DNA of 64,000 nt from Terriglobia bacterium (GCA_020073465.1 JAIQFC010000010.1:1-64000), one strand, 5' to 3'; counted from the first letter of the stretch, positions 35,665 to 48,883 are shown. Notes: a model not told the origin generated them from the letters alone. Numbers and translations: made by a program.

Positions 35665-36456
35665 ATGAAATTCTTTTCGGGATCGCTATTGGTTACAGCA
35701 TTTGTTTTTGCCTCGACCGTTGTGTTGGCCGCCGATAAAGAACCGTCACGAGAGATTACCGTTGCAGCAGCCGCCGACCTGAGTACTGCTCTGCGAGAAG
35801 TGGCAGCTAACTTCGAGAAGCAATCGGGTATAAAAGTGAAGCTTTCGTTCGGCTCTTCAGGCGCGTTGACGCAGCAGATTGAGAACGGGGCGCCGTTCGA
35901 CGTGTTCTTCTCCGCCGACATGGACTATCCCCGACAGCTCATCTCGCACGGCGATGCCGATGCGGAAAGCCTCTATCGGTATGCCATTGGGAAGTTGGTG
36001 CTTTGGACTCCCAGTGACTCGCCTCTGGATGTCGAGCACAAGGGATTGGACGTTCTGAACGACCCCAGCGTCAAGAAGATTTCGATCGCGAATCCGCGGC
36101 ACGCCCCGTACGGCCGTGCCGCGGTTGCGGTGCTGAAGCATGCGGGCCTGTACGAGCGGGTATCGGACCGATTAGTCATGGGGGAGAACGTTTCTCAGGC
36201 GGCGCAGTTTGTCGAGTCCGGCAACGCGCAAGTGGGGTTCGTGGCACTGGCTCACGCGATCGCCCCGGCGATGCAGGGGAAAGGGAAGTACTGGCAGATT
36301 CCAGAAGGAGTGTATCCCGCGCTCGATCAGGGAGTGGTCATACTTTCGCACTCGGGACATAAGAAAGACGCTGCGAGTTTTCTGGAGTACATCCAGGGGA
36401 AGGATGTTGCGAAGATGTTGCAGCGTTATGGTTTCGCTGTGCCCGATCCGAAATAG
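35665..36456 (+). CDS. modA: Molybdate ABC transporter substrate-binding protein
   Basis: Periplasmic binding protein that captures molybdate or tungstate for ModBC. 263 residues from ATG 35665, where a signal peptide starts (FFSGSLLVTAFVFAS). Ligand motifs are AAADLSTALREVA and FGSSGALTQQIENGAP, whose serines and alanines bind the oxyanion, then PFDVFFSAD. NPRHAPYGRAA is typical of ModA. modB starts 6 nt after the stop. No ModE regulator or box was recognised. Confidence 0.93.
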   Translation: MKFFSGSLLVTAFVFASTVVLAADKEPSREITVAAAADLSTALREVAANFEKQSGIKVKLSFGSSGALTQQIENGAPFDVFFSADMDYPRQLISHGDADAESLYRYAIGKLVLWTPSDSPLDVEHKGLDVLNDPSVKKISIANPRHAPYGRAAVAVLKHAGLYERVSDRLVMGENVSQAAQFVESGNAQVGFVALAHAIAPAMQGKGKYWQIPEGVYPALDQGVVILSHSGHKKDAASFLEYIQGKDVAKMLQRYGFAVPDPK

Positions 36457-36462
36457 GGGCAA

Positions 36463-37155
36463 GTGACGACAACAATGGCAATTGACTGGCAGGCATTCTG
36501 GCTCACGCTGCAGTTAGCGGTGATTGTCTCGGCAATCCTGTTTGTGATCGGATTGCCCGTTGCGTACTGGATTGCATTTTCGCGCGCGCGCTGGAAATTC
36601 CTCGTCGAAGCCGTCGTCGCGCTACCCATCGTGCTTCCGCCGACGGTCCTGGGATTCTACGTCCTGGTGGCTCTCGGTCCTCGCAGCCCGTTGGGACGAT
36701 GGTGGCTCACCCTGACGGGCCACACCCTCGCCTTTACCTTCAGCGGCCTGGTGATTGGTTCGATTCTCTACAGTCTGCCGTTTGCCGTGCAGCCGTTCGT
36801 GGCGTCGTTCTCGGGCGTAGACCGCAAGTTGATCGCTGCCTCTGCAACCCTGGGTGCTTCGCATCTGCGAACGTTCCTTCGTGTAATCCTTCCTCTCTCG
36901 ATGCCGGGACTCATCACTGGCGGAGCCCTGAGTTTCGCCCACACCATGGGGGAATTCGGCGTGGTGTTGATGGTGGGTGGAAATATTCCTGGAGTAACTC
37001 GCACGGTCTCCATTGACATCTTCGATCAGGTGCAGGCCTCCAACTACGCCGCCGCAAACCAGACCGCAGTCCTGCTGCTCGTCGTCTGCTTTGGATTACT
37101 GTCGCTGGTCTACGGGCTGAATCGGAAAGCATGGCTGTTTGGGCCAGGCCGATGA
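36463..37155 (+). CDS. modB: Molybdate ABC transporter permease
   Basis: Inner-membrane permease, 230 residues, five to six helices. The cytoplasmic EAA loop, AASATLGASHLRTFLRVILP, contacts the ATPase. SFAHTMGEFGVVLMVGGNIPG is a ModB signature. The start is GTG 36463 or ATG 36475 (MAIDWQAFW). The stop codon overlaps the modC start (ATGA), so the two are coupled. Confidence 0.93.
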   Translation: MTTTMAIDWQAFWLTLQLAVIVSAILFVIGLPVAYWIAFSRARWKFLVEAVVALPIVLPPTVLGFYVLVALGPRSPLGRWWLTLTGHTLAFTFSGLVIGSILYSLPFAVQPFVASFSGVDRKLIAASATLGASHLRTFLRVILPLSMPGLITGGALSFAHTMGEFGVVLMVGGNIPGVTRTVSIDIFDQVQASNYAAANQTAVLLLVVCFGLLSLVYGLNRKAWLFGPGR

Positions 37156-38312
37156 CCGAGCCAGACATCTCGGCGAGTGTGGGGAGCGGGCTAGAGCCCG
37201 GATCACGACCGCTGCAAGCGAAGCTTCGCAAGAGCTTGGGAACGTCCGCGACCGCGTTCAGCCTGGACGTGGAGTTTACCGCCAATCCCGGCTTCTCGAT
37301 TCTGTTCGGTCCCTCTGGCGCGGGGAAGACGACCTTGCTCGATTGCATTGCCGGACTACTCACGCCGGATGCGGAACGGATCGTGGTCGGCGATCGTGTC
37401 TTGTTCGATGCGGCACAGGGCATGAACGAGCCGCCTTCCAGACGAAACATCGGTTATGTCTTCCAGGATCTCGCGCTGTTTCCGCATCTGACGGTCGAGG
37501 AAAACGTGGAGTATGGATTAGCGCACTTGCCACGCCGTGAACGCCAGCAACGTGCGGCCGCTGTCCTCGATTCGTTTCGCATCCGTCAATTGGCAAGGCG
37601 CCGGCCCAAGGGCATCTCTGGCGGAGAACGTCAGCGCGTGGCGTTGGCACGGGCTCTGGTGACCGATCCACAGGTTCTGCTGCTGGACGAACCGCTCGCC
37701 GCTCTCGATGCGGCAACGAAATCACGGATCGTAGACGATCTGCGAGCCTGGAATCAGGGGCATGGCATCCCGATTCTCTACGTCACTCACAGCCGCGAGG
37801 AAGTGTTTGCCCTGGGGGAACGCGTCCTGGTGCTGGACCGAGGGCGCATCGTCGCGGAGGGAACGCCGCACGAAGTTCTGGAGGCTCCGTGGCAGGAAAC
37901 TGTCGCTCAGTTGGCAGGATTCGAAAATGTCTTCGACGCCAGGGTCGAGTCGCGGCATGAGGATCGCGGAACCATGCGCTGCCGATTGACGGACAGCACA
38001 GTGGGAACTCTTGTCGAACTGGAGACTCCCCTCGTGCGCGCAGAGCAAGGCACCTTGTTGCATGTGGGTATTCGGGCCGGCGACATCCTGCTGGCGATCA
38101 CACCGCCATCCGGATTAAGTGCCCGCAACGTGATCCCGGGACGCATCGCCAGCCTTGAACGACGCGATGTGATTATTTCTGCGCGAGTGGAGTGTGGCGT
38201 GGAGATGGAAGTGCACCTCACCCTGGCCGCTCGCGATGCGCTGGGACTCGCCCCTGGCCGGGAAGTGTGGCTGGTCATCAAGACCCACTCGTGTCACCTC
38301 ATGCACCGGTGA
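37152..38312 (+). CDS. modC: Molybdate ABC transporter ATP-binding protein
   Basis: ATPase powering ModAB, 386 residues from ATG 37152, which overlaps the modB stop by 4 nt. Walker A is GPSGAGKTT, the Q-loop is in GYVFQDLALFPHLTV, the ABC signature is ISGGERQRVALARAL, and Walker B is VLLLDEPLAALD. The C-terminal part (about 270-386) is the regulatory mop/TOBE-like region that can bind molybdate, including GIRAGDILLAI and NVIPGRI. The divergent first 35 residues (MTEPDISASVG...) are longer than usual. Confidence 0.93.
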   Translation: MTEPDISASVGSGLEPGSRPLQAKLRKSLGTSATAFSLDVEFTANPGFSILFGPSGAGKTTLLDCIAGLLTPDAERIVVGDRVLFDAAQGMNEPPSRRNIGYVFQDLALFPHLTVEENVEYGLAHLPRRERQQRAAAVLDSFRIRQLARRRPKGISGGERQRVALARALVTDPQVLLLDEPLAALDAATKSRIVDDLRAWNQGHGIPILYVTHSREEVFALGERVLVLDRGRIVAEGTPHEVLEAPWQETVAQLAGFENVFDARVESRHEDRGTMRCRLTDSTVGTLVELETPLVRAEQGTLLHVGIRAGDILLAITPPSGLSARNVIPGRIASLERRDVIISARVECGVEMEVHLTLAARDALGLAPGREVWLVIKTHSCHLMHR

Positions 38313-38320
38313 GAAAGGGG

Positions 38321-39889
38321 TCATGGCCTAACCCTGATCGCCGCATTCTGCACTTCTGCGTGCTCCAGTTCGATCACCGCGATCCACTGACCCTTGCGCG
38401 CGTCTGCAAACACGATGCGCCCGCCGAGGATGTGCGCCAGCGCAGCGGGTGGCAGATCACGATGAAAGCCGAAGAACCGCGTCTTTAGCTTCTCCCATTT
38501 TTCCCAATGATCCAACAGCGGGCGGGGGGGCTCATACTTCGTCGAGAAGGCAAGCGCGACGTCGAAGTTGGAACGAAAGTCGGCTGACGAGAGAACTTCG
38601 TCCAGAGAAAAGTCTTCAATGCGTACCACCCGCATCGGCCGAGTGGTGTAGCCGAGCCAGGGACGCGTCAATTCGTCCGATGCGGGCCATGCGGTCAGGA
38701 CTCGTGACATGGGATAGCGCGCCTCCAGGAAGCGTTCCCCCTCCTGGTGTAGCTCAATGTAGCCGCGATAGGCGAGGTTATCTTCCGGCGAAAAGCCGTA
38801 AGGAGGATTCCAGAACCAGGCAGCGATAAAGGCGAGCGCAACCATGCCAACCGCAATCGGCCAGAAGCGCAAGCGCCGCCACAGCGTGGAGACTGCCACA
38901 ATAATGACCAGCGGAACCACGGAAAGCATGTAGCGCGCCAGGACTGCACCGCCAATCAGCGCCATGGCGATCGCGTACGCCGCCAGGACAACGAGAAAAA
39001 CCATCTGCACGGGGACTGTAATCCGCGGTCGTTCCTGTCCTTCTTCTGTGCGCGGGGGCAAAAGCATCGCCAGCAGCATTCCCAGCGTGGGTACCCACAA
39101 ATGCAGGTACCCGAACGACTGCCAGAGGCGCAGGCCGAGCGCGAGCAGAAATCGCGTGAAGCTCAATGTCGCCGCCACGTTGTATCGGAAGAACTCTGGA
39201 TTGCCAAGAACGTACCCGGTGCGGGAGTAGTGATAGAGGTACCAGCCGATCAATGGAACCAGCGGGGTGAGGAGAGCAAGAATCCGGCGGAGCGCGGTGG
39301 CCTGGGATGGCCTGGTGACTGGAGGCAGCACCCGCTGCACAAACTCCCATCCCGTCAGCGCGGCCGGGGCGAGGATCGCAGTTTCTTTGGCCAAGCATGC
39401 CAGCGAGAACCAGATCGCCACCGAAACAGGCCGATCTTCCAGATACGCTGTTAATCCCCAGAATGTGAGTCCCGCGGCCGCCAAGTCGACGTGTGCCAGG
39501 GAACTCTGCGCGAAAAAGACCGGGTACAGCGCAGTGCACAATGTGGATGCGATCGCCACTTGCGTGTTGGCCACCCGCTCCGCCAACCGGAACACTCCGG
39601 TCAGCGAAAACGCTGCCAGAACCATCATGGCGGATCGCGTGACCAGCGGAGCGTAGCCCGCGCACCTCCACCAGAGTGCCAGCCATGCGAGCACAAGGGG
39701 CGGGTGAGCATTCGACGGCGTGGAGTGGGGAATCAAGCTACCGGTGAGAAGGATGTCGCGCGCGGCCGGAACGTAATATCCTGCCTCGTCCCAGAAGTAA
39801 GGCAACTGCAGCAGGGGCAAGTGCAGCAGAAAAACTGCCACCAATATCACAGCGAACACCAGGGCGGGGTGAAGGCTGCGAGATGGCAT
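38321..39889 (-). CDS. Membrane glycosyltransferase, GT39/ArnT-like
   Basis: 522 residues with about 10 or more transmembrane helices. The first extracytoplasmic loop carries YFWDEAGYYVPAAR, where acidic DE is the catalytic hallmark of the PMT/ArnT superfamily, which uses polyprenyl-phosphate sugars. AHPPLVLAWLALWW follows. The C-terminal 130 residues are soluble and periplasmic. It probably transfers a sugar to lipid or protein; acceptor and donor unknown. It converges on modC with an 8-bp gap and stands alone on its strand. Confidence 0.75.
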   Translation of the reverse strand: MPSRSLHPALVFAVILVAVFLLHLPLLQLPYFWDEAGYYVPAARDILLTGSLIPHSTPSNAHPPLVLAWLALWWRCAGYAPLVTRSAMMVLAAFSLTGVFRLAERVANTQVAIASTLCTALYPVFFAQSSLAHVDLAAAGLTFWGLTAYLEDRPVSVAIWFSLACLAKETAILAPAALTGWEFVQRVLPPVTRPSQATALRRILALLTPLVPLIGWYLYHYSRTGYVLGNPEFFRYNVAATLSFTRFLLALGLRLWQSFGYLHLWVPTLGMLLAMLLPPRTEEGQERPRITVPVQMVFLVVLAAYAIAMALIGGAVLARYMLSVVPLVIIVAVSTLWRRLRFWPIAVGMVALAFIAAWFWNPPYGFSPEDNLAYRGYIELHQEGERFLEARYPMSRVLTAWPASDELTRPWLGYTTRPMRVVRIEDFSLDEVLSSADFRSNFDVALAFSTKYEPPRPLLDHWEKWEKLKTRFFGFHRDLPPAALAHILGGRIVFADARKGQWIAVIELEHAEVQNAAIRVRP

Positions 39890-39908
39890 CGGAGAAGTGT
39901 TCTTGAGA

Positions 39909-40205
39909 CTAGTGCACCGGACCAGCCGGAGTCATGCGCGGATCGAGTTTGATTTCACCGAACGCGCTCTCGTAGCCGGCGACATTTTGCTGCAGCAGCC
40001 CCAGCAGGGCCTTGGCTTGCTGCGGACTCAGGTAGACGCCCTGGAAATTCTTGATCTCGACTTGAGTCTCGCTCTGTTGTTGCAGCGTGCCGAACACCAG
40101 AAAGAAATCCCAGATGTTGACCCGCATCTGAACGCTGTTGGCGTAGTTCTCGCGATACGTGGGATCGTTCACCAGCTTCACGTTGGGTTGATTGGGAAGG
40201 GTCAT
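39909..40205 (-). CDS. DUF3467-family protein
   Basis: 98 residues from ATG 40205; the open frame extends to 40640 but only this part is protein-like. The pattern YRENYANSVQMRVNIWDFFL and later GVYLSPQQAKALLGLLQQN is typical of DUF3467, a small widespread family of unknown function. It is predicted soluble. It is divergent from the GAF gene, with 281 bases between them. Confidence 0.8.
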   Translation of the reverse strand: MTLPNQPNVKLVNDPTYRENYANSVQMRVNIWDFFLVFGTLQQQSETQVEIKNFQGVYLSPQQAKALLGLLQQNVAGYESAFGEIKLDPRMTPAGPVH

Positions 40206-40486
40206 ACGGTGGCAGTGTAATGACTTTGGGGTGGGGAAGGGAAGTTGAGGCCCGGAATCCTCACAGCATCCGCTGAGATGGGGATGACAAAAACTGTCAA
40301 CAGCTTGATGCTTTTCGGCTCCGGGAAGGGAGGGAATTCCGGTCGGAAACACACAGGTTTCCAAGGTTGTCGCTGAAAACAAAAGGCTTACCTTATTCGG
40401 CAGCGTTACTTTGGGCAGTTCCGGTTGGCGGCCAAAGTGCGATACAGTCAGGTGCACCATCGAAATAGGCTTTTTGAGAGATCGAT

Positions 40487-41038
40487 ATGACCCAAAACAC
40501 GAATCACGGCGCAGCCGACGAGATCGTGCTGCCCGAGAATCTGCTCCCCTTGGGATCTGTGCTGGGCCAGGGCGTGACGCCGCTCGATGTGTGTATGGTG
40601 TTGGCCAAGGTTTTCCGTGTGCAATACACGGAAGTGGCATTGCTGCGACTTGAGAATGGTCTTTTGCGGTTCATGTTCCCTGAGCATTTGCGGACGACGG
40701 GAGCGATTCCGATTTCCAGTTCTGCGGTTGCGGCGCACACTGCATTGAGCAAGAAAGCGGAGATCTTCAACAATTTTGCCAAGGTCAAACACGCCGGCAT
40801 CTTCGAAACAATCAAACCCAACGCAGATGAGTCCGATGAACCGGTGAAGCCGAATCCAATTCAGAAGTTAATGTCAGTCCCAATCCTGGATCACGCTTCG
40901 AACGTGATGGGCGTCATCCAGATTTCGCGTAAGGGATTGGATCCACGCTTCGCCCCCGACTTCAGCCGCGAAGACCTGCATGACCTGGAGCTGGCCGCAG
41001 GAGTGCTCGCCTCTTCGCCGGTTCTGCTAGCTAACTAG
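40487..41038 (+). CDS. GAF-domain protein
   Basis: 183 residues consisting almost entirely of one GAF domain (about 35-175), with SVPILDHASNVMGVIQISRK as the conserved central strand. No output domain, so it probably acts as a partner or ligand sensor. An Arg/Phe-rich region before it (NGLLRFMFPEHLRTTG) includes the usual first strand. ATG is preceded by GAGAGATC. No histidine kinase or cyclase is adjacent, so the signal pathway is unknown. Confidence 0.75.
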   Translation: MTQNTNHGAADEIVLPENLLPLGSVLGQGVTPLDVCMVLAKVFRVQYTEVALLRLENGLLRFMFPEHLRTTGAIPISSSAVAAHTALSKKAEIFNNFAKVKHAGIFETIKPNADESDEPVKPNPIQKLMSVPILDHASNVMGVIQISRKGLDPRFAPDFSREDLHDLELAAGVLASSPVLLAN

Positions 41039-41091
41039 GAACGGGACTACGCCCCTGAGCACACTTGATCCCCTGCCGCAGTAGTCTCAGG

Positions 41092-44124
<3,033 letters not shown>

Positions 44125-44333
44125 ACCTGGAATCCTTCGGAGGGCAGTGCAGCCCAAGGCTATCTTTAAAAGCCTAGCATATTCGATGCAGCGGGCGTGG
44201 ATCTCGCATCGTGAAGTTCGCCCGTAACTGTGTTTCCACCAAACGGTGCTGACCCAGACGTAATCTCGACATCCCCATTGGAACTGGTAGGGTAAACGGT
44301 TTGCTGCCCTCATAAGTGCGGAGGTATCGAGAG

Positions 44334-45503
44334 ATGCTGCGTCGCAGTTGCATGTCCGCTCCCGTATTCTCCAGTTTCCAGTTCAAACCTGGCCACGCCG
44401 TCCTCTTGCTGAGTGCCGGGTTTCTGTTGTTCTTGGGTGCTCGTTCCAATGCCTCTGCTTTGACACCGCACGATGCACGGGGAGAAGCTCCGGCAGGCAC
44501 CACGTGCCAGACCAGCGATTCGGGCTTCGACGAAAGCAAGGATATCTACGCAGTCAGGAATTACGAATATCGGATCGCCCAACTATTGAATGACGAGAAT
44601 TTCGAGTTACTGGACTGTATCTCCGAGGCTGCACGATCGGGAAAGGCGCGGCTCCCGGGAGGAGCCTGGAAGATCCACCGCATTTATTTCGGACTTGATG
44701 AGCCTCGGCCGGGCAGGCACGCGAGCGAGGATGACTGGAACGGTCACCTGGCGCGATTGGAGCATTGGGTTGTCGTGAATCCCGATTCGATCACGGCGCG
44801 AGTCGCACTGGCGAAGTCCTATGTCGGCTATGCCTGGGAGGCACGCGGGAGCGGTACTTCCGACACAGTGAGCGATACGGCATGGAAGCTCTTTTCCCAT
44901 CGCCTTCAAAGAGCGAAGAGCATCTTGGAGGATGCTTCCAGCCTCAAGGCGAAGTGTCCCGAGTGGTACGTCGCCATGCAACAGGTGGCCCTTGGAGAGG
45001 GATTGGAGCCGGCGCAGGCGAACCAGCTATTGGAAGAGGCAGTCAAGTTCGAGGCGGGCTACTACTATTACTACCGTATGCAGGCCAATTTTCTACTGCC
45101 CAAGTGGTATGGAAAGGAGGGCGACTCTTCCAGGTTCGCCGAGGAGAGTGCAAACCGGGTCGGAGGAAAGCAGGGCGATGCGCTCTATTTCCTGATTGCC
45201 ACTCAAGTGGCCTGTGCTTGTGGCGAACCTGAGTTTGGGCGTTTTTCCTGGTCACGAATCCAGAGGGGATTCCAGGAGATTGAGAAGGAATATGGCCAGT
45301 CCATGACTAACCTGAACGCGTACGCTCTGATGGCGGTTAGCGAGCGAGATTCGGTCGAGGCGCACCGTGCGTTCCAGCGCATCGGAAGCAATTGGGATCA
45401 GGAGACCTGGCGGCGGGAAGCGTATTTCAACCAGAGCAAAGAATGGGCCGAGCATGCAGCGCCAGTAGTTCCAGCAGCCAGGAAACTCCCACCGGCAAAC
45501 TGA
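44334..45503 (+). CDS. Secreted DUF4034-like protein
   Basis: 389 residues from ATG 44334, with GGAGG 9 bases upstream; a GTG at 44316 is an alternative. A signal segment ([21 protein letters not shown]) ends near 45. The mature part has the DUF4034 pattern: [20 protein letters not shown], then [11 protein letters not shown] and a helical TPR-like tail. Such proteins are usually extracytoplasmic with unknown role. It is divergent from secA, with a 209-nt gap. Confidence 0.65.
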   Translation: MLRRSCMSAPVFSSFQFKPGHAVLLLSAGFLLFLGARSNASALTPHDARGEAPAGTTCQTSDSGFDESKDIYAVRNYEYRIAQLLNDENFELLDCISEAARSGKARLPGGAWKIHRIYFGLDEPRPGRHASEDDWNGHLARLEHWVVVNPDSITARVALAKSYVGYAWEARGSGTSDTVSDTAWKLFSHRLQRAKSILEDASSLKAKCPEWYVAMQQVALGEGLEPAQANQLLEEAVKFEAGYYYYYRMQANFLLPKWYGKEGDSSRFAEESANRVGGKQGDALYFLIATQVACACGEPEFGRFSWSRIQRGFQEIEKEYGQSMTNLNAYALMAVSERDSVEAHRAFQRIGSNWDQETWRREAYFNQSKEWAEHAAPVVPAARKLPPAN

Positions 45504-45591
45504 CAAGCACGATAATAGTCCGCGGACATGAATCAGCCGCGATCCCGAACACAGCCACCGCACGATTTTTCGTGTATATTCCCCACGACCC

Positions 45592-48366
45592 ATGGCCACC
45601 TTCTACGACCGTTTTGTGCAATGCGCCGAGCGCTGGCCGGACAACGTCGCGCTGGAGCTGCAGCGCCACGATCACCTCGAAAGCTGCACCTACGCCGAAC
45701 TCCGGCGCATGTCGGAATCCGTCGGGCGCTGGATCACCGAGAGCAAATTCGCTCGCGGCTCGCGGCTGGCAATCCTGGCGGACAATCACCCACGTTGGGT
45801 GGCGGCGTATCTGGGGATCATCGCTTCGGGTTGCGTTGCCGTGCCGCTCGACACCGCATTGCACGCTGATCAGGCAGCCAAACTGCTGGAGGATAGCGGA
45901 AGTTCTGCCGTGTTTTGCGACGTGCGGCACGCAGCGGTGGCACGACAGGCGGTGGGCGAAGCGGGCATTGCGCTCGTGCTCATCGATCCGGACCGATTAG
46001 CGAAGGACTCTCCCCGAGAGCACTGGTTGACGGACCTCCCTGCGATTTTCGCTGCGGGATCGGGAAACTTCAAGCCGGCGCCCTCAAATGCGGACGATCT
46101 TGCCTCTCTGATCTATACCTCAGGAACGACTGCCGATCCCAAAGGCGTGATGCTGACCCATGCCAACATCCTAGGCGAAGTCGAGGCGGTATTTAACTGG
46201 GTCGACCTGAGGCCGAGCGACGCGCTGCTGGGTGTTTTGCCGCTGTTTCATGTGCTGGCGCAGATGGCGAATCTGCTGCTGCCACTCATCAAAGGTTCCC
46301 GCACCGTCTACCTGGAGACGCTAAACACGACAGAGTTAATGCGGGCACTCCGCGAGCGAAATATCACGGCCTTCGCTGTTGTTCCCCAGTTCTTTTATCT
46401 GATTCATGAACGGATCTTCAGCGAAGTCGCAAAGCGAGGCGTGCTCACGCAGAGGATCTTCAAGGTCCTGATGACGATCAATCGCGCTCTGCGGCGAATC
46501 GGCATCAATGCGGGGCCAGTCCTCTTCGGCAAAATACACGAGACCCTTGGCAGGAAGATGCGGTATCTCGCGACCGGTGGATCACGCTTCGATCCCGACA
46601 TTGCGCGTGATTTTCAGTCGCTGGGGATCGACGTCCTGCAGGCCTACGGGTTGACGGAAACTGCGGCGGCCGTTTTTGTGAATTCACCCGGCGATGTCGT
46701 GATCGGCTCGGTAGGCAAGGCCATGAAGGGAGTCGAGGCGAAGATCCTTGACCCGCAGCCCCAGGATGAGGGCGGACCGGCAGTGGGCGAAGTCGCCCTG
46801 CGCGGCCCAATGGTCATGAAGGGCTACTGGAATCGTCCGGATGCGACTGCGGCCGTGATGCGCGATGGATGGTTCCTGACGGGTGATCTCGGCTACTTCG
46901 ATTCGCACAGCAACCTGTTTCTCACCGGGCGCAAGAAGGAAGTCATTGTTCTGAGCAACGGCAAGAATATTTATCCCGAGGAGATCGAGGCGCACTACCT
47001 GAAGTCGCCCTACATCAAGGAACTTGCAGTGCTGGGACTGGAAGGCAAGCCCGGCGAGGGAGGCGACCGTCTGCACGCGGTGATTGTCCCCAATTTCGAC
47101 GTGCTGCGGCAACGGAAGATCGTCAACGCCAAAGAAGTGATCCGGTTCGACATCGAGGGCCTGTCGCCGAAGATTGCCTCCGGCAAGCGCATTGGCAGTT
47201 ATGAAATCTGGCAGGAAGACCTGCCACGCACGAGTACGCGCAAGATCAAGCGGTTCGAGGTCGAGAAGCGGGTCAAGGCGAACCAGGGCCGCCGTTTGGC
47301 GGACGATGCCGAGTTGCCTCCGGAGCAGCCTCTCACCGCCGACGAAACCGCCTGGCTGGATCAGCCAGATGTCCAGGGTGCGCTGAAGATTGTGCGGCAG
47401 GCTGCACGCTCAGCGCCGTCGAGCCTTCGGCCCACTCACAACCTCGAACTGGATCTGGGCCTCGATTCGATGCAGAGGGTCGAGTTGCTCAGCCGAATGG
47501 AAGAAGAACTGGGCGGTGATGTCCAGGAATCGCAACTGGCCGAAATCTACACGGTGCGCGAACTGGTGGACGCCGTTCTGCAAAGCGCTGCCAGCGGCGG
47601 CAACGGGGGAACGCGCCCAACGTTTGCCGGATGGAAGGCCATCCTCGGAGAACAACCCACGGATCCCGAGGTACTCGACCTGGGCCGCACCAAACCTTTT
47701 GCCGAGACCTCTGCGTACCTGGTTTCTCGGCTCATCCAAATCGTAGCTTCCGACCTTTTGCATCTCCGGGTACGCGGCCTGAGCAATCTCCCCGAAGCCG
47801 GCCCCTACATTCTTTGCTCCAATCACCAGAGCTACCTTGACCCTGCGGTCATGGCCGGTCTCTTGCCTGAAAAAGCCCTGCGAAATGCCTTTGCCGTAGG
47901 AACCAGTGAGATCTTCGGCGAAGGACTGATGCGGCGGATTGCTCGCTGGCTGCGGGTAGTCGTCGTCGACCCGGATGCGAACCTGGTGCCGGCCATGCGT
48001 GCGGGAGCATACGGACTGCGCTTGGGACGAGTGCTAATTCTCTATCCCGAAGGTGAACGCTCGATTGACGGTACGCCCCGGACGTTCAAGAAAGGCGCCG
48101 CGATTCTTTCGATCCACATGCAAGTGCCGATTGTCCCCGTCGCGATCGAAGGCTTCTACGACGCATGGCCGCGGGGCAAAAGTTTCGTCCAGAAGCTAGC
48201 TCCACTGAAGATAGAGTTCGGCAAACCGATCCTGCCGCCGCCAGAATCCGAAGCATCGGAGGCCGCCTACGAGCGGTTGACGTCGGAACTGAAAGCCCGA
48301 GTCGTCGAGATGTGGACCAGGCTGCGGAGTGAATCCACGCCACCAGCGTTTAAGAGCGAGAACTGA
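45592..48366 (+). CDS. Three-domain acyl-AMP ligase / ACP / acyltransferase
   Basis: 924 residues. An AMP-forming fatty acid ligase domain (about 1-545) contains LIYTSGTTADPKGVMLTHAN (P-loop, 173-192), AYGLTETAA and the adenylate-binding TGDLGYFD. A phosphopantetheine carrier domain follows (about 590-665), with attachment Ser626 in LGLDSMQRVE. A PlsC-type acyltransferase (about 700-900) has NHQSYLD (His745-Asp750) and YPEGERS (818-824). A fatty acid could be activated, loaded on the internal carrier, then transferred to a lysophospholipid or glycerol phosphate at the membrane. E. coli Aas has acyltransferase first and no carrier, so the order here differs. Confidence 0.85.
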   Translation: MATFYDRFVQCAERWPDNVALELQRHDHLESCTYAELRRMSESVGRWITESKFARGSRLAILADNHPRWVAAYLGIIASGCVAVPLDTALHADQAAKLLEDSGSSAVFCDVRHAAVARQAVGEAGIALVLIDPDRLAKDSPREHWLTDLPAIFAAGSGNFKPAPSNADDLASLIYTSGTTADPKGVMLTHANILGEVEAVFNWVDLRPSDALLGVLPLFHVLAQMANLLLPLIKGSRTVYLETLNTTELMRALRERNITAFAVVPQFFYLIHERIFSEVAKRGVLTQRIFKVLMTINRALRRIGINAGPVLFGKIHETLGRKMRYLATGGSRFDPDIARDFQSLGIDVLQAYGLTETAAAVFVNSPGDVVIGSVGKAMKGVEAKILDPQPQDEGGPAVGEVALRGPMVMKGYWNRPDATAAVMRDGWFLTGDLGYFDSHSNLFLTGRKKEVIVLSNGKNIYPEEIEAHYLKSPYIKELAVLGLEGKPGEGGDRLHAVIVPNFDVLRQRKIVNAKEVIRFDIEGLSPKIASGKRIGSYEIWQEDLPRTSTRKIKRFEVEKRVKANQGRRLADDAELPPEQPLTADETAWLDQPDVQGALKIVRQAARSAPSSLRPTHNLELDLGLDSMQRVELLSRMEEELGGDVQESQLAEIYTVRELVDAVLQSAASGGNGGTRPTFAGWKAILGEQPTDPEVLDLGRTKPFAETSAYLVSRLIQIVASDLLHLRVRGLSNLPEAGPYILCSNHQSYLDPAVMAGLLPEKALRNAFAVGTSEIFGEGLMRRIARWLRVVVVDPDANLVPAMRAGAYGLRLGRVLILYPEGERSIDGTPRTFKKGAAILSIHMQVPIVPVAIEGFYDAWPRGKSFVQKLAPLKIEFGKPILPPPESEASEAAYERLTSELKARVVEMWTRLRSESTPPAFKSEN

Positions 48367-48388
48367 GACCAGAGATCGTGGATCAGAG
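48358..48388. repeat. Degenerate 7-bp tandem repeat after the acyl ligase gene
   Basis: GAGAACT, GAGACCA, GAGATCG, TGGATCA, GAG follow one another in a 7-bp register, straddling the stop codon at 48364-48366. Similar arrays occur at 53614, 54373, 54479, 55563, 58572 and 58665. Confidence 0.4.
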
Positions 48389-48772
48389 CCTCTCTTTCAG
48401 TTGTTCGGTCAACTGGGTTGCGGCTCCGTACAGCTCGGTAAGCTGCCCTCTTTGAAATCGGATGTCCGTGCGTCCCAGGTCGCCTTGGATCGAGCGGCAG
48501 AGTTGAAAGGCGGCGCGAATTCGCTCCGCAGCCAGAAGGGAGACTACCCCACCAGTCCCCTGATCCGAGAGCCGGGACGCCACAAATTGCTGGGCCGCCC
48601 AGGCTGTGTTACGGACGCGGTTCACTGCATCGCGGAAATCGCGCAGCACATGCGGATCAACCTCTCCGGAGAGCAGCAAAGGTTGCACCGCCCGCAACTC
48701 CGTCATGGCAGATCCGACTCGATCTGAAACACGCCTCCGGGCTTGTCTTCGCTTCAAGAAACGTCCTCTCAT
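48383..48772 (-). CDS. Hypothetical all-helical protein
   Basis: 129 residues, no signal peptide, predicted helical throughout. An Arg-rich N-terminus (RGRFLKRRQARRRVSDRV) is followed by ELRAVQPLLLSGEVDPHVLR and repeated amphipathic stretches ending in KERL. No family recognised. It converges with the acyl ligase gene, 16 bp between stops, and is a stand-alone gene. Confidence 0.6.
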   Translation of the reverse strand: MRGRFLKRRQARRRVSDRVGSAMTELRAVQPLLLSGEVDPHVLRDFRDAVNRVRNTAWAAQQFVASRLSDQGTGGVVSLLAAERIRAAFQLCRSIQGDLGRTDIRFQRGQLTELYGAATQLTEQLKERL

Positions 48773-48883
48773 GCGTCGAGACTAATCGGTTTCTCTCCGC
48801 GTGGGCAGACCTCCGAAGAGCATTTCCCTTCGTAACGAGAGGATTAGTGGAAAATTAAGTAGGAGACGGGGCCAGTGTGCTGG

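Noticed and set aside
40206-40640. 145-residue extension of the DUF3467 frame
   Set aside because: Would overlap the GAF gene start, and the sequence is not protein-like; an ATG at 40205 gives the family length.
44125-44313. 63-residue N-terminal extension of secA
   Set aside because: The frame is open, but the residues do not resemble SecA, while a TTG start gives the normal N-terminus.
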